Part shown: positions 1-9,910 of the stretch, in pieces
Position numbering within the stretch: position 1 is the first letter of the stretch
Layout of the letters: each line of letters opens with the position of its first letter
From: Trochalopteron elliotii
Lineage: Eukaryota; Chordata; Aves; Passeriformes; Leiothrichidae
Direction of reading: 5' to 3'
Length of the DNA: 64,000 bases
Assembly (NCBI GenBank): GCA_024734555.1
Contig: JANPWX010000449.1
Span: forward strand, 2,998,775 to 3,062,774
Position numbers and translations under genes: made by a program
The notes under the pieces: model-generated
What the model was told of the DNA's origin: nothing
Seen by the model: the letters and a program-made list of their open reading frames with translations, nothing else
Databases searched by the model: none

Positions 1-434
1 AACCAAAACCCTGCAACTCAAAAGCAAGAAAAAAGTCATTAATTCAAAAAGATAAAAAAGCCAAAAAAAATTCTTATCTGCCTATCATTAGTCCATATTC
101 ACAATATTTTCCTTTGAACACCATTTATACTTTTGAAAACAAGTTGTGTAGTGCACAAAATTTTTATTTAACTCCGCCTACCTGAAAAGATTAACTGATA
201 AACAGTAAATAATAAATAGCAAAAAAGTAAAGTAAAACAAATAATACTAGAAAAATAAATTAAGGAAGAACTTTGTCAATAACCACTGTTATTATTTAAA
301 CAGAGTTGATAAAACAAAACAAAACAAATCACTCCAGTGACAATATTTATAAAAATGGGCAATAAATAAACAGTATGCCCTAGTGTCTAGAAGACATATT
401 TCAGATAATTAGGAACAATGGCATCATATAGTAC
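1..434 (-). other. PGR: PGR intron 2 (partial, runs off the window)
   Basis: AT-rich sequence downstream of exon 2 in the minus direction. I looked for exon 3, which would encode the second zinc finger with its C-x5-C-x9-C-x2-C pattern, and it is not here. No repeats recognised beyond A-rich patches. Confidence 0.85.
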
Positions 435-586
435 CTTCCATTGCCCTTTTAAAGAAGACTTTACAACTTCCACAGGTAAGTACTCCATAGTGGCAGCCTG
501 AAGCCTCATCACCGCAGATGAGACAGATCTTCTGGGGTAGTGACTCAAAACCGAACTGAGAACTTTGGCTGGTTTCCGTATCTGGC
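435..586 (-). CDS. PGR: PGR exon 2 (first zinc finger of the DNA-binding domain)
   Basis: Internal coding exon of the progesterone receptor, a ligand-activated nuclear transcription factor. Translating the minus strand gives about 50 residues: a short hinge-like lead of the type [12 protein letters not shown], then [20 protein letters not shown] and [11 protein letters not shown]. The four zinc-binding cysteines have the C-x2-C-x13-C-x2-C spacing. The P-box is C-G-S-C-K-V, the Gly/Ser/Val type shared by progesterone, glucocorticoid, androgen and mineralocorticoid receptors, which read inverted AGAACA-type elements. The acceptor is TTCTTCTCAAG|G and the donor is G|GTACTA. The exon is 152 bp, the length I recall for this exon in steroid receptors. 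It enters with one base completing an Arg codon left by exon 1, and it leaves one base of a Gly codon for exon 3, outside the window. It is too short and too spliced to appear as an ORF. The identity as PGR rather than another steroid receptor rests on exon 1. Confidence 0.96.
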
Positions 587-1835
587 CTTGAGAAGAAAAA
601 GAATTAAAAGAAACAAAACATCTAGCTTTGCACGGTTAACTACTTACCCATATTAATGAGTTTGATATTAAAAACTTCATTTTAAAATTTGCTATCAAGA
701 TACAGAAGGACATGGAAAAACTGAAGTATGATTGCCTTTCTGCTTAATGGTTTGTCTCCACAATGGTAATACAGGAACACATTGAAAAAAAAAAAAAGCA
801 TAAAGTTATATTTTAAACCATTTAGCAAAAAAGATACCATCTAGACACTCTGTTAAAATGTTCATCTTCCTCAGATCAACAACTCTTGTGAGTGGAGTCA
901 TAGTGACGATTTTTTTTCCTGTACAGAGACAGAATCAGATAGATGTCAATTGAATTTCAAAGGCCTCTTTCATATGGGAAATATGAAATTTCATTTCAAC
1001 TAGAAAAATCTTTAATAATCAGTTTTTTACCCCCCATTCAGCTGCAGAGTTCTCGGCAGTAACTAAGTCTGATGGGGTTATCAAGAATATTTCCAAGTTG
1101 TCTCCAAGAAAAGGCAGACTAATCTAGGTAACCACTGCATTTACTAAAAGACAAGATTTCCACTGAAACTGTGACATTGCATGCACCTTTTGTTGCGTCT
1201 ATTTCTAGGTAAGGCACATCTTGGCGTGATAGTACTCCATTTCATTCTAGCAAAGCAATATACAAGGGCTTCAGTTTTCTTTTTCGTGTGAAATCAAGTG
1301 CTTTTTGTGGGGTTTTCTTTTTTCTGGGTTTTTTTTTGTTTTGGTTTTTTGAGGGTTTTTTTGTGTGTGTGTTTTTGTTTGTTTGTTATTTTCCAAATCG
1401 GGAATATTATTTTGAAAAATATTTAGGTATTGATGAATACGATATCGCTGAAAGTGAGGACAAACTAGAAAACCTGCACGGCCCCCCCAGGGCTCGGACA
1501 TGGGGTGGCCCTGAAGTCCCGCAGGGATAACAAGCCAACATCTCTGGAGCGTCATCGTGCCCAAGGATGCCAGGTGCCACCTGCGGAGCCGGACACCGCG
1601 GCGTGTTCAGGCAGCGCAGGGAATGAGAACGGGGCTACCTAAAAGCCCAAAAAGGCCCTCGCCGAGAGAAACTTCGCCCGTCCTTTCCCCAGCATCCCCT
1701 TAATATCCCCCCGAGGCGTCCACCGAGCGGCACGCCCGCCCCTCCGGAGGAGGAGGAGGAGGCGCGGAGCTCTCCCGCCGCGCAGCGCGACCCCCGGTCC
1801 CGTTCGTCCGCGACCGCCCCGCCGCCCCGCCTTAC
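587..1835 (-). other. PGR: PGR intron 1
   Basis: The intron is 1,249 bp, bounded by donor GTAAGG next to exon 1 and acceptor CTTCTCAAG next to exon 2. The exon-1-proximal third is GC-rich (the tail of the CpG island); the rest is AT-rich. It contains a T/G-rich low-complexity tract at 1306-1392. The overlapping small ORFs in this interval are composed of that tract and have no family resemblance. Confidence 0.93.
1306..1392. repeat. T/G-rich low-complexity tract in PGR intron 1
   Basis: Runs of T broken by GG, GGG and a short TG repeat on the plus strand, then TTTG units. On the transcribed (minus) strand it reads as A/C-rich. No transposon ends seen. Confidence 0.8.
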
Positions 1836-2759
1836 CGCGCGTATCCGAGGTACGGCGGGCAGACCTGGGGCAGGCCCTCCTTGAGCACGGCGGCCGGGAA
1901 TCCCTAAACCGCAGAAGGACTGCGAAGNNNNNNNNNNNNNNNNNNNNNNNNNNNNNNNNNNNNNNNNNNNNNNNNNNNNNNNNNNNNNNNNNNNNNNNNN
2001 NNNNNNNNNNNNNNNNNNNNNNNNNNNNNNNNNNNNNNNNNNNNNNNNNNNNNNNNNNNNNNNNNNNNNNNNNNNNNNNNNNNNNNNNNNNNNNNNNNNN
2101 NNNNNNNNNNNNNNNNNNNNNNNNNNNNNNNNNNNNNNNNNNNNNNNNNNNNNNNNNNNNNNNNNNNNNNNNNNNNNNNNNNNNNNNNNNNNNNNNNNNN
2201 NNNNNNNNNNNNNNNNNNNNNNNNNNNNNNNNNNNNNNNNNNNNNNNNNNNNNNNNNNNNNNNNNNNNNNNNNNNNNNNNNNNNNNNNNNNNNNNNNNNN
2301 NNNNGGGGGGGCTTCGGCCGCCTTCTGCGAGGGGCCGCTGCTCATCGCGCCGTCGGGCGCCTCCTCCGCCTCGAAGAAGGACCAGGGCGCCGCGGCCACG
2401 GTGGAGCTGGCATGAGCCGCGGGCGCCAGGAATGTGTCCAGGACGGTGTCCAGGGAGTCCTTGACCGAGAGGGAGCCGCTCCCTGGCTGGTAGGAAAGGG
2501 AGTCCCGGCCGTCCTCCTGCCCCAGATGCTGCTGCTGCGTCTCTTCCTCCACCTCCTCTTCGTCCTCCTCCTCCCCTTCCTCCTCCTCTTCGTCCTCCTC
2601 CTCGTCGCTGCTCTTGGGGTAAAGCAGCCCGTCCAGGGAGATGTCGATGGACTCCCCTTCCTCGCGGAAGGGATCTCGGCCAGGCTGACCCTGCAGCAGG
2701 ACCGCCCCGTCTGTGGGAGGTGGAGGCGCCCTGGGCTCCTTGGCTTTCACCTCGGTCAT
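1836..2759 (-). CDS. PGR: PGR exon 1 (N-terminal transactivation region), interrupted by an assembly gap
   Basis: First coding exon of the progesterone receptor. Translation starts at MTEVKAKEP (ATG at 2759-2757, with A at -3). Residues 38-50 contain the DISLDGLLYPKSS motif, followed by a long Glu/Asp run (about residues 52-73) and the SLDTVLDTFLAPAAHA block at 102-117, all typical of avian PGR. Residue 139 is a second Met in the context MSSGPSQKAAEA. The exon then enters 377 unknown bases. Beyond the gap the minus strand gives GFPAAVLKEGLPQVCPPYLG then YAR, which is the known end of avian PGR exon 1, followed by the donor GCG|GTAAGG after two bases of an Arg codon. As assembled the two halves are not in frame, and a TAG precedes GFPAAV; both point to errors at the gap. 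The bird protein needs roughly 400 residues before the zinc fingers, from memory, so the true gap is probably longer than drawn. Confidence 0.95.
1928..2304. other. Assembly gap (run of N) inside PGR exon 1
   Basis: There are 377 consecutive unknown bases. The left flank is GC-rich and the right flank ends in a run of seven G, which is typical of sequence lost in GC-rich avian first exons. Protein motifs on both sides belong to the same PGR exon, so the missing DNA is coding. The drawn length cannot be exact, because the two halves are out of frame with it. Confidence 0.99.
2343..2345 (-). other. PGR: Candidate internal start codon for the short PGR-A isoform
   Basis: This is Met139 of the long form, followed by SSGPSQKAAEA. 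It lines up with the methionine used in chicken to start the shorter A receptor (MSRGPEQKA in chicken, from memory, about residue 128). The -3 base on the minus strand is G, an acceptable initiation context. A and B forms differ in the N-terminal activation segment upstream of this point. The position is read from sequence; use as a start is inferred from chicken. Confidence 0.7.
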
Positions 2760-3430
2760 GCTGGCCCGGGGCAGCGATGGACGCCGGCAGGTCTCCGGCA
2801 GCGACAGAGTGTGGGTAGCCGGGCAGCGACGGGGTGCGAGCAGCCGGACGTCTCTTTACATCGTGGACGTGCCGGCGGTGGTGCGGGTCCTGCTCACATG
2901 GTGCTGCTCTCGGAGGGACTGCTCTGCCCCGGGCCCCGCCGCCGGGACGGGGGTGACTCGGAGCCGGGGGCGGTGCAGCCTGGAGGGGGAAACGATGGGA
3001 GCGTGTGCGGGAGGCGTGCAGGAGAGCAGGGTGCCTGCCAGGCTCCAGCGGCGGCGGACAGGCTGACTTCGCGCTCCGCTCGTCCCCCGACTGCTTCCCA
3101 CCGCCCGGGCGGGCTGGCCGCCGCCTCCACGCCCCCGAGCCCGTCCCTCCCTCCCCGCCCCTCCTCGCCTCCAGCCCCGTCCCTCGCCGAGGGTCTGCGC
3201 TGCCTCTGGGAACCGCTGCTCCTCCAGCGGCACTTCCATCGGCTCCTCCTCCGCTCCTCCTGTCCCCCTCCCATCGCTCACCGTGCCCACATCCCTTTCC
3301 CATCGCATCCTGCGCGCTGTACCTTAGGTCAGCGCTGTTTGGCTTCTTCTGATCATCTCCCTGTCTTCTGATCCCTTTCCCCCACCTCTTGTGCCGGTGC
3401 TCCGTCCTCTCGCTTCACCATCCCAAGAAG
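2760..3430 (-). promoter_or_regulatory. PGR: PGR 5' untranslated region and promoter within the CpG island
   Basis: GC-rich, CpG-dense sequence directly upstream of the PGR start codon, with many GGGCGG/CCGCCC-like boxes that would suit Sp-family factors. Composition falls to the AT-rich background near 3.35-3.45 kb. An A/T-rich TATTTA-type element (minus strand, about 3506-3516) lies further upstream, but I cannot say it works as a TATA box. The transcription start cannot be fixed from sequence; steroid receptor 5'UTRs are often several hundred bases. Open frames here on both strands (for example 2856-3308 minus and 2412-3371 plus) follow from the GC richness and show no recognisable protein. 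Confidence 0.65.
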
Positions 3431-5554
3431 TGCGGCTCTGCACTAAGCAGAGGGCACAAGCCTCAGATTAGATCGCTGCTTTGGAGAGCAGAGAGAAAGA
3501 CAAGCTTTATTTATTTGCAGTGATTTTTGTCTGTTTTTCACTGTACCCTTCAGACGTTTAATGTAGCTTTTCGTGATTAAGCTGTGTTCCAAAACTCCTC
3601 ATGATACAAGATCCATTTTCCAGTAGCAAGGAAACCAAGGCATTGTAAAGCTCTTTACGTGACAGTCAAAGCATCCTTTATACCAAGAAGCACAACATCT
3701 TTTCTGCAAAAAATTTGGAAAGTGGGACATCCATTGTTTCTAAATTTTAATTACTTTGTCAGGGAAATGAGAGGACATTTAAAAAGGACTGGCTGGCCAG
3801 CCTACATATAGCAGGTTGCAGTTCAGCCCAAGTTAGTTCTGACCAAGAAGCTGTCACCAGCTAATTGCTGTCTTTTTGTGTGAAATGCTGACTTTGTCGC
3901 AGAACCCATTCAGCTCAATAAAACAGCTACTAACGTGAGAAAAAAAAATAAAACCCCAACCAACAACAAAAACAAAATAAAAAAACCCCCACCAAATGCA
4001 ACCTTTAGTATACCTTTCATTGTACAGAAATCTCAGGAAAGAAACTTGAATTGAAAGATACAGAGAATAAACTGCTGTAGGAGTAGTCCTCCTGACTTCA
4101 AGTAGAATCAGCATATTTTTTGATGGATAAAGTGTACTGCTAAATGCTTGGTTATGGCCTGTAGGCATAACATGCTTTTCTGAAAGAAAGCAGCTTTCTT
4201 TCAAAAAACACCTCCAATCATCACAAAATAGTTGCTTTTGTTGCATTACTTTCCAAACATCTTCAGACGGAAGAGGACAGCTCAGGCAGAGAAACATAAC
4301 TCTTGAAGATTATTTCAGTTTTATGAAATCATATAAAGCAAGTTTGTAGAAGTAGTGGCTTCACATAAACCTTATTCAGTGTGGTGTGTACTTTCTACAT
4401 CATTCTTGTCAAAATACTACTGGCTTATAGATTGCTTTGGGACTCTGCTTTATTTCTCTAAGAATAAATAGAAGAAAATCTTTATTTTTTTTTGTATTCA
4501 AAGAATTTTGGCAATGTGGTAATAAGTAGAATTTTAAAACTCAGGTGTTATTGTGGGCATCTCTATACACATTAAAGAAATTCAACAGAATGGTGCACTT
4601 TCAAGTACATGTGTTGAGTATAGGAATATTTCTTGAACAGCAGTGTTTCACTCTGTTGATGTTGCATGGGAAAGAACTGTTTGTCCAGTGAGTACCAGGA
4701 GCTGAATATGTTTTCACAAAACCTATCAGTGGAACCAATGTTAAAAGAATTATTTAAGAGGCACCATCCAGTTCTGTAATGCCATGACATTAAAATAATT
4801 TGAAGTCCTTCATTGACTAATGAGTTTCTGCTTTTCATGCTACAAAATTTCTCCCTTCTCCCAAACCTTCCTTTTCTCAGAGGAGAGAGAAGTTCATCTC
4901 CAGTACTGTTCATCTCCATGCTCGTTTTGGTTTTCCCCTGATGCTGCATGTTTAGTCAGCTGGTTGTCATGCCTTTTATTACCACTCCCTTGCTTTCTCA
5001 TTTCCACTTCCCCATATGCACACATCATTCATGGCCTGCATCTTTACAAAAATGTGCTCCAAAGTCATGTTTCCTTACAATGACTTCCCCCCTTCCTACT
5101 GCTTCTGGGCTAGGAGAGGTAAAGAGCCACAGATGGCCTGAATAGAGGGTCCTGAAAGGAAAGTGGCTGGAGCAGTTTCCACTTAGTGCTGCTCACGACT
5201 TGTCTGCTAAAATTCTACACTAACAAGGCCATGAGACTGTAAACACCTACATATTTATCAGAAATATAAATGTTTACTATTTACATTATTTTTCTAAATG
5301 TTATTAGTTAAATATTGCCCAGGTTTTTGGCTGTGCTTCCTAATTTCATTTTTATGACCTGACAAATGTACTCAAATCTTTAATGATAACAGTAATTGTG
5401 CTGAGTTGTCATTGCTTAAGGAAAATATTGGGGTTTTTTAAGAAATTTATTGGATCTAAGTGAGTGGATTTTACTTTATATTGGCTTCACATGATTTCTG
5501 TGGACTTTTCACTGGAAATTTTTGCTATTTTCTTTACATTATTCTGTCCATAAC
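3431..5554. other. Intergenic, no gene recognised
   Basis: AT-rich unique-looking DNA upstream of the PGR island. It holds an A/C-rich low-complexity patch (about 3938-3990). The open frames at 3854-4297 and 4572-4949 on the minus strand have ordinary AT-driven composition, no family motif and no splice context that convinced me. Confidence 0.6.
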
Positions 5555-5702
5555 CCTCGTGCCCCATCCCTGGAAGTGTTCAAGGTCAATAGTAGGGCTT
5601 TGAGTAATGTGATCTAGTGAAAGGTGTCCCTGACCCTGAGAGGGGATTTGGAATTAGGTGATCTTTAAGGTTCCTTCCAACCCAAAGTATTCTGTGATTC
5701 TT
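5555..5702 (+). mobile_element. CR1 retrotransposon, 3' end fragment
   Basis: Matches the CR1 3' terminus: CCCATCCCTGGAAGTGTTCA, then GGGCTTTGAGTAA, GAAAGGTGTCCCTG, GGTTCCTTCCAACCCAAAG and the ATTCTGTGATTCT tail. It is 5'-truncated, as most CR1 copies are, and noncoding. Confidence 0.93.
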
Positions 5703-8700
5703 TTGTTTCTTTTGCTCTTAGATTTTTCTCACATCATTTGGAAGATTTCCCTGATATTGCTATGGTACCACAAGTTTTTCAATAAGAACGTTTCAAAGTA
5801 TGCCCTATCAAATTTTTTTGCACTCTACTGTTGTAATTTCTTAATTTTGATTTATTCACTATGTTGTTATGTCAATCAACATTAAAGAAAAACAGGTTTC
5901 ATATGGTGCATCTACAGCTAGTTTTCATTTACAAGCCATTCAAATTGAAACTGATGTTTTCAATTCAACCTAAAAAGGACTTTTTTTATATATTCAGTAA
6001 TATTTTACTGAAGAAAAAATTTTCAAAGAGCAAACAGTGTGAAACTACATATGAACAGACTTATTTTGAACCCAAAAGTAAAACATTGGAGAGTTTGATT
6101 GATAGTCTTGCATTTTTTTAAATTCTATCAGAATGTGAAAATACATCTGAGAGTTTGAATAAGTTGTGTCTATTTTCTTGCTCTGTTCAAGAACTGTAGA
6201 TGAGTAAAAGCTGCACTGAACAAAATTTCTCATCTGTCTTGCTTTTCAGCACAATTCTTGTATAAAATGTCAACAAGAATAGCAATAGAATTGTACTGAG
6301 AACTCTTACTGTAATGCTCTAGATTTGTACTTAATTTTTAAGTTGTTTCTGAGCATTTGTTTGACCATTCAGCCATTCAACTGTACACTTTTAAGCAGTA
6401 GAAAATTTTGATAGACCCTTTGAAATATTTCTAATGGTTTTGGCTTAAATAAAAATGCAGTGTTGTGTGAGAAACAAGATAAGGACACAGCCTGCTCAAA
6501 CAGTACAAATATCAAAATCACAGACTTTTTCTATGATGACTTTTTCTTAAAAAAATCTTGAAGTATGGGCTGAAGGTTGAAAAAATCTAAGTTCCTTTTC
6601 TCACACTAAAGTGTTCCATTTGGATGTCAAGATTGCTCCATATAAACAGTGAGTGAGCTAGTGTTTAAATCTGGAAAAGGACAGATTGATTACACTGAAT
6701 TAGTGTCTTGGCCCATACAGACCTTTCTTACAACATTGTTCTGCACAGCCTGTTGGAGAACAGAACTTAGAAGTTAAAAATACTGGTTTCCTTTTTTTCA
6801 GTTAATCAGTGGCTCACAGTTTTGTACTATCATTGTTTAGGATATAGTACAACCAAAAATGTGATTCACTTCTTATAAACAAAGAGGAGGAGAGACTGCT
6901 TCAAACAGTTTATGAGCTCATGGTCAAAACTAAAAAGCAGCTTGCATAAGGAGAGACTTAAAAGGCTTTTGCTTCTATCACAGAAGTAACATTTTCATTT
7001 TTTAAAAAATAGACATCTGTAACTGCATGAAAAGTCTCACATTTCAGCATGTAGTGTAGATGATAAAAAAATAATACTGTCATGCAAATAACAGCACATC
7101 CTTGTTCTGTTACAGTTTTTGGAGACATGTCTTTCCATGGTTTCATCCCTATTCTGTAAAAATTTAGACCTCTTGTTAGCAGGCTGAACTTCACTTACAT
7201 TAGGGTGCCAGCAGACATTAAATATGTACTTCTCAGAGATAATGATTTTGGAGTAGCAGCTAAGTCATGGAAGCACTCAGCATCGGGAATATGATTTGAT
7301 GGTAACTCTTCCCATCTGAATCTGGTGATTAGGCTTCTACAGTCAGGTAAGAGTCACAGATGTCTGTAGGGACTATTTTTCTGAAGCTCTTCAGACACTT
7401 TATGTCTTAGTAAAGACATAAAGAACTTCTTTGATCTGAAGCAGTCAAAAAGCCATGATTTTTCGGCAATTCAGTGTCGATGCCTAAATGAAGAGGTATG
7501 AATAGAGTCTAAATCCTTAAAATGCAGTATCAATGTGCTCTACTGCATTGTTTAAAATCATTGTTTCAGAAACTGCACTGTAAGCATACTTTTATTTCCT
7601 CTAAGCAAGGGCATGCCACACTGTAATTAATTTCTGTGGTCTGTTATCAGGTGTTTTGTTAGCTTAAGCTAAACCATCAGATTTACTAAAAGCTATCAAA
7701 ACTATTGGTTTACTAAATACAAGGGTGCATTGAAACATTGTAAGTGCAAAAGGGATTGGCAAACAGCAAGGTGTGTGGCAAAGAAGGTAAGCAATAGAGC
7801 TGTAAAAGGAGGCGAGGGAAAGGAAGCTAATCACAGTGCATGTTATATAATTTTTTGCTCTCAGGTGTTAAAGTTCCCACAGAGATAATAGCAATATGGG
7901 AGGTGCAGTGGGCTGTGAGACACTTTTATCTTTATAAATTGTCTAGAAGGAGGAAACAGATGGGTATTGAGTTGCAGTCATGAAAGTGGTAGCTGTTTCT
8001 GCTACAGGAGTCATATATTTTATTGATTGTTCTTTATGTTTTTGCTAATGCTCACTGAAATGCAGAATATAATACACTTGTAGCTGAGCAAATAAGCAGG
8101 AGTGTGAACAGTGAAAAAAGAAAAAAAAGAGAAAAGAAGATTTCTGCTTTTCTACTCCACAGAGAATGTCATTGCTTGCTGGATGACATCCTCAAAAACT
8201 TTCTCAAATATTTTATCAATGAATGCATCACCTTGAGCTGCACATGCTACGCTTCCCTCAAGACCTTGCTGGGGGACTTTTACCCAAACTCACCATATTC
8301 CTCAAAGTAGTTTTGTTCCAGTCCAGCCTCAGGAAAAAGAAATAAATGTTGCTTTATACAAAATATGATATTCTATTATCTGCATATATGAAATACATAT
8401 TTTATATAAATATGTTAAGTGGCTTTATAAAGATGACTGAACTCAGGGCTGCTGGGTGGAACAAGATGACATTATACTACTACCAGCAGTATAATATTCA
8501 TGATGTTTCAACAAGCCTTGTTTGCTGGCTGGAGAGTAGGAAGTTGCAACAAGTGATATTAAACAGCTGTTTCCACCTCTGAAATTCAGAAAGAAATACT
8601 CAGTAGATCTTCAGAAGTATTAAAACTAATATCCTGATTGAATTGTGCGTCCTAAGTAATCATAGAAAAGAAGGCAACAATGGTATAGGGCCTTAGGAAA

Positions 8701-9159
8701 TACACAAGTAAGTTTGGTGATACAAAGTTATGTCAAAATGCTTTTAAACACTGACATAAAAGAGGGTTGAACATAAATGTGGAACTTTCTTAAGAGTTCA
8801 GTAGATGCGATCTTGAAGTTGAGTCACACTGTAAGTGGAAGTAGGAAAAATTTTCTTTTACTTTGGTGCAGCCTTTGCTGCCAACTTTAATTTCATAAGA
8901 GATGTCCTTCCTACGTAAATTCAAGGTATCTTAGCAAGGATTAATTTTCCATCAACTTATTATATTCCCAAGCTTTTCTTCCTGTTTCTATTTACAGTCT
9001 AATTGTCCACCAGAAACTTGGTTGTCCCATGAAATATCAAAGCTGTCTCTTCAGCTTTGAAATATTCACAACCTGCTTGGAATTATCAGTTTTTCATAAC
9101 CATTTGTTAAAGGCAAGATGTGGCAATGTAGTATTTTTCCATAATTTTCAGAGAACAAA
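5703..9159. other. Intergenic, no gene recognised
   Basis: AT-rich DNA with no transposon I can name. It contains a nested inverted repeat at 7389-7441 (see findings). Several 60-86-codon frames (5658-6121, 6958-7194, 8104-8582) have random-looking composition. Confidence 0.6.
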
Positions 9160-9910
9160 GACAAAGGCAGGGTCCTGCACCTGGAGAAGAATAACCCCAG
9201 GCACCAGCACAGGCTGGGATCTGACCTGCTGGAAAGCAGCTCTGCAGAGAAGGGCCTGGAGGTCCGTGTGGACAGCAAGCTGTCCTTGAGCCAGCAGTGT
9301 CCTTGTGGCCAAGAAGGCCAGAGGGATCCTGGGGTGCATTAGGAAGAGCAGTGCCACCAGTTTGAGGGAGGAGATCCTGCTCCTCTGCTCTGCCCTGGTG
9401 AGGCACATCTGGAGTGCTGTGTCCAGTTCTGGGCTCCTCAGTACATGGAGCTCCTGGAGCAGGTGTAGTGGACAGTGAAAAAGAGGATGAGGGGTCTGGA
9501 GCATCTCCCTTACCAGGACAGGCTGAGGGAGCTGGGCCTGTTCAGCCTCAAGAAGAAACACTTGAGAAGTATGCATCAATGTATACAAGTATCTGAAGGG
9601 TGGGTCCCAAGAGGATGGATCAGGCTCTTCTCAGAGGTACTAAGCAATAGGACAAGAGGCAACAGGCAGAAAGTGATGCACAGAAGTTCCACCTGAACAA
9701 GGGGAAGAACTTCTGTACTCTGTAGGTGACTGAGCCCTAGAAGAGTTTGACCAGAGAGATTGTAGAGTCTCCCTCACTGGATATAATCAGTAATCATCTG
9801 GACACAATCCTGTGCACTGTGCTCTAGGATGGCCCTGCTTCAGTTAGGAGGTTGCAGCAGATTACCCATTGTGGTCCCTTCCAATTTGACTCATTCCGTT
9901 ATTCGGTGAA
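9160..9910 (+). mobile_element. CR1 retrotransposon, decayed copy with ORF2 C-terminal region
   Basis: About 750 bp collinear with the CR1 3' half. It starts at the block encoding VLHLE-like sequence, includes CCTGGTGAGGCACATCTGGA, GACAGGCTGAGGGAGCTGGG, GGACAAGAGGCAACAGGCAG and AAGTTCCACCTGAACA, and ends near GGTCCCTTCCAATTTGAC. Reading along the element, fragments such as HLECCVQFWAPQ and RLRELGLFSLKKK of the reverse-transcriptase ORF tail are visible but broken by stops and frame changes. Open frames on both strands here are remnants or shadows of this element, not host genes. Confidence 0.95.

Larger units (their letters stand above)
1440..3350. promoter_or_regulatory. CpG island over PGR exon 1 and promoter
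   Basis: A continuous GC-rich, CpG-rich block, interrupted by the assembly gap, in an otherwise AT-rich, CpG-poor window. It spans the end of intron 1, all of exon 1 and the upstream region. Boundaries are by eye. It is the only such island in the 64 kb, so it marks the only clear promoter. Confidence 0.85.

Noticed and set aside
1271..1564. Overlapping frames of Lys-rich and Phe-rich peptides in intron 1
   Set aside because: They translate the T/G-rich simple tract and lie inside PGR intron 1.
1635..1835. Minus-strand open frame continuing past PGR exon 1
   Set aside because: It passes the exon 1 donor GTAAGG at 1835-1830 and reads intron in a different frame from the true exon end.
1639..3303. 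554-codon minus frame spanning the gap
   Set aside because: Wrong frame relative to PGR, includes the N run, and composition is only GC-driven Arg/Gly.
2412..3371. 319-codon plus-strand frame opposite PGR exon 1 and promoter
   Set aside because: Leu/Pro/Arg-rich shadow of the Glu-rich PGR exon and GC-rich island; no domain and no reason to prefer it over PGR.
9107..9588. Minus-strand frames of up to 146 codons
   Set aside because: Antisense shadows of the plus-strand CR1 copy at 9160-9910.
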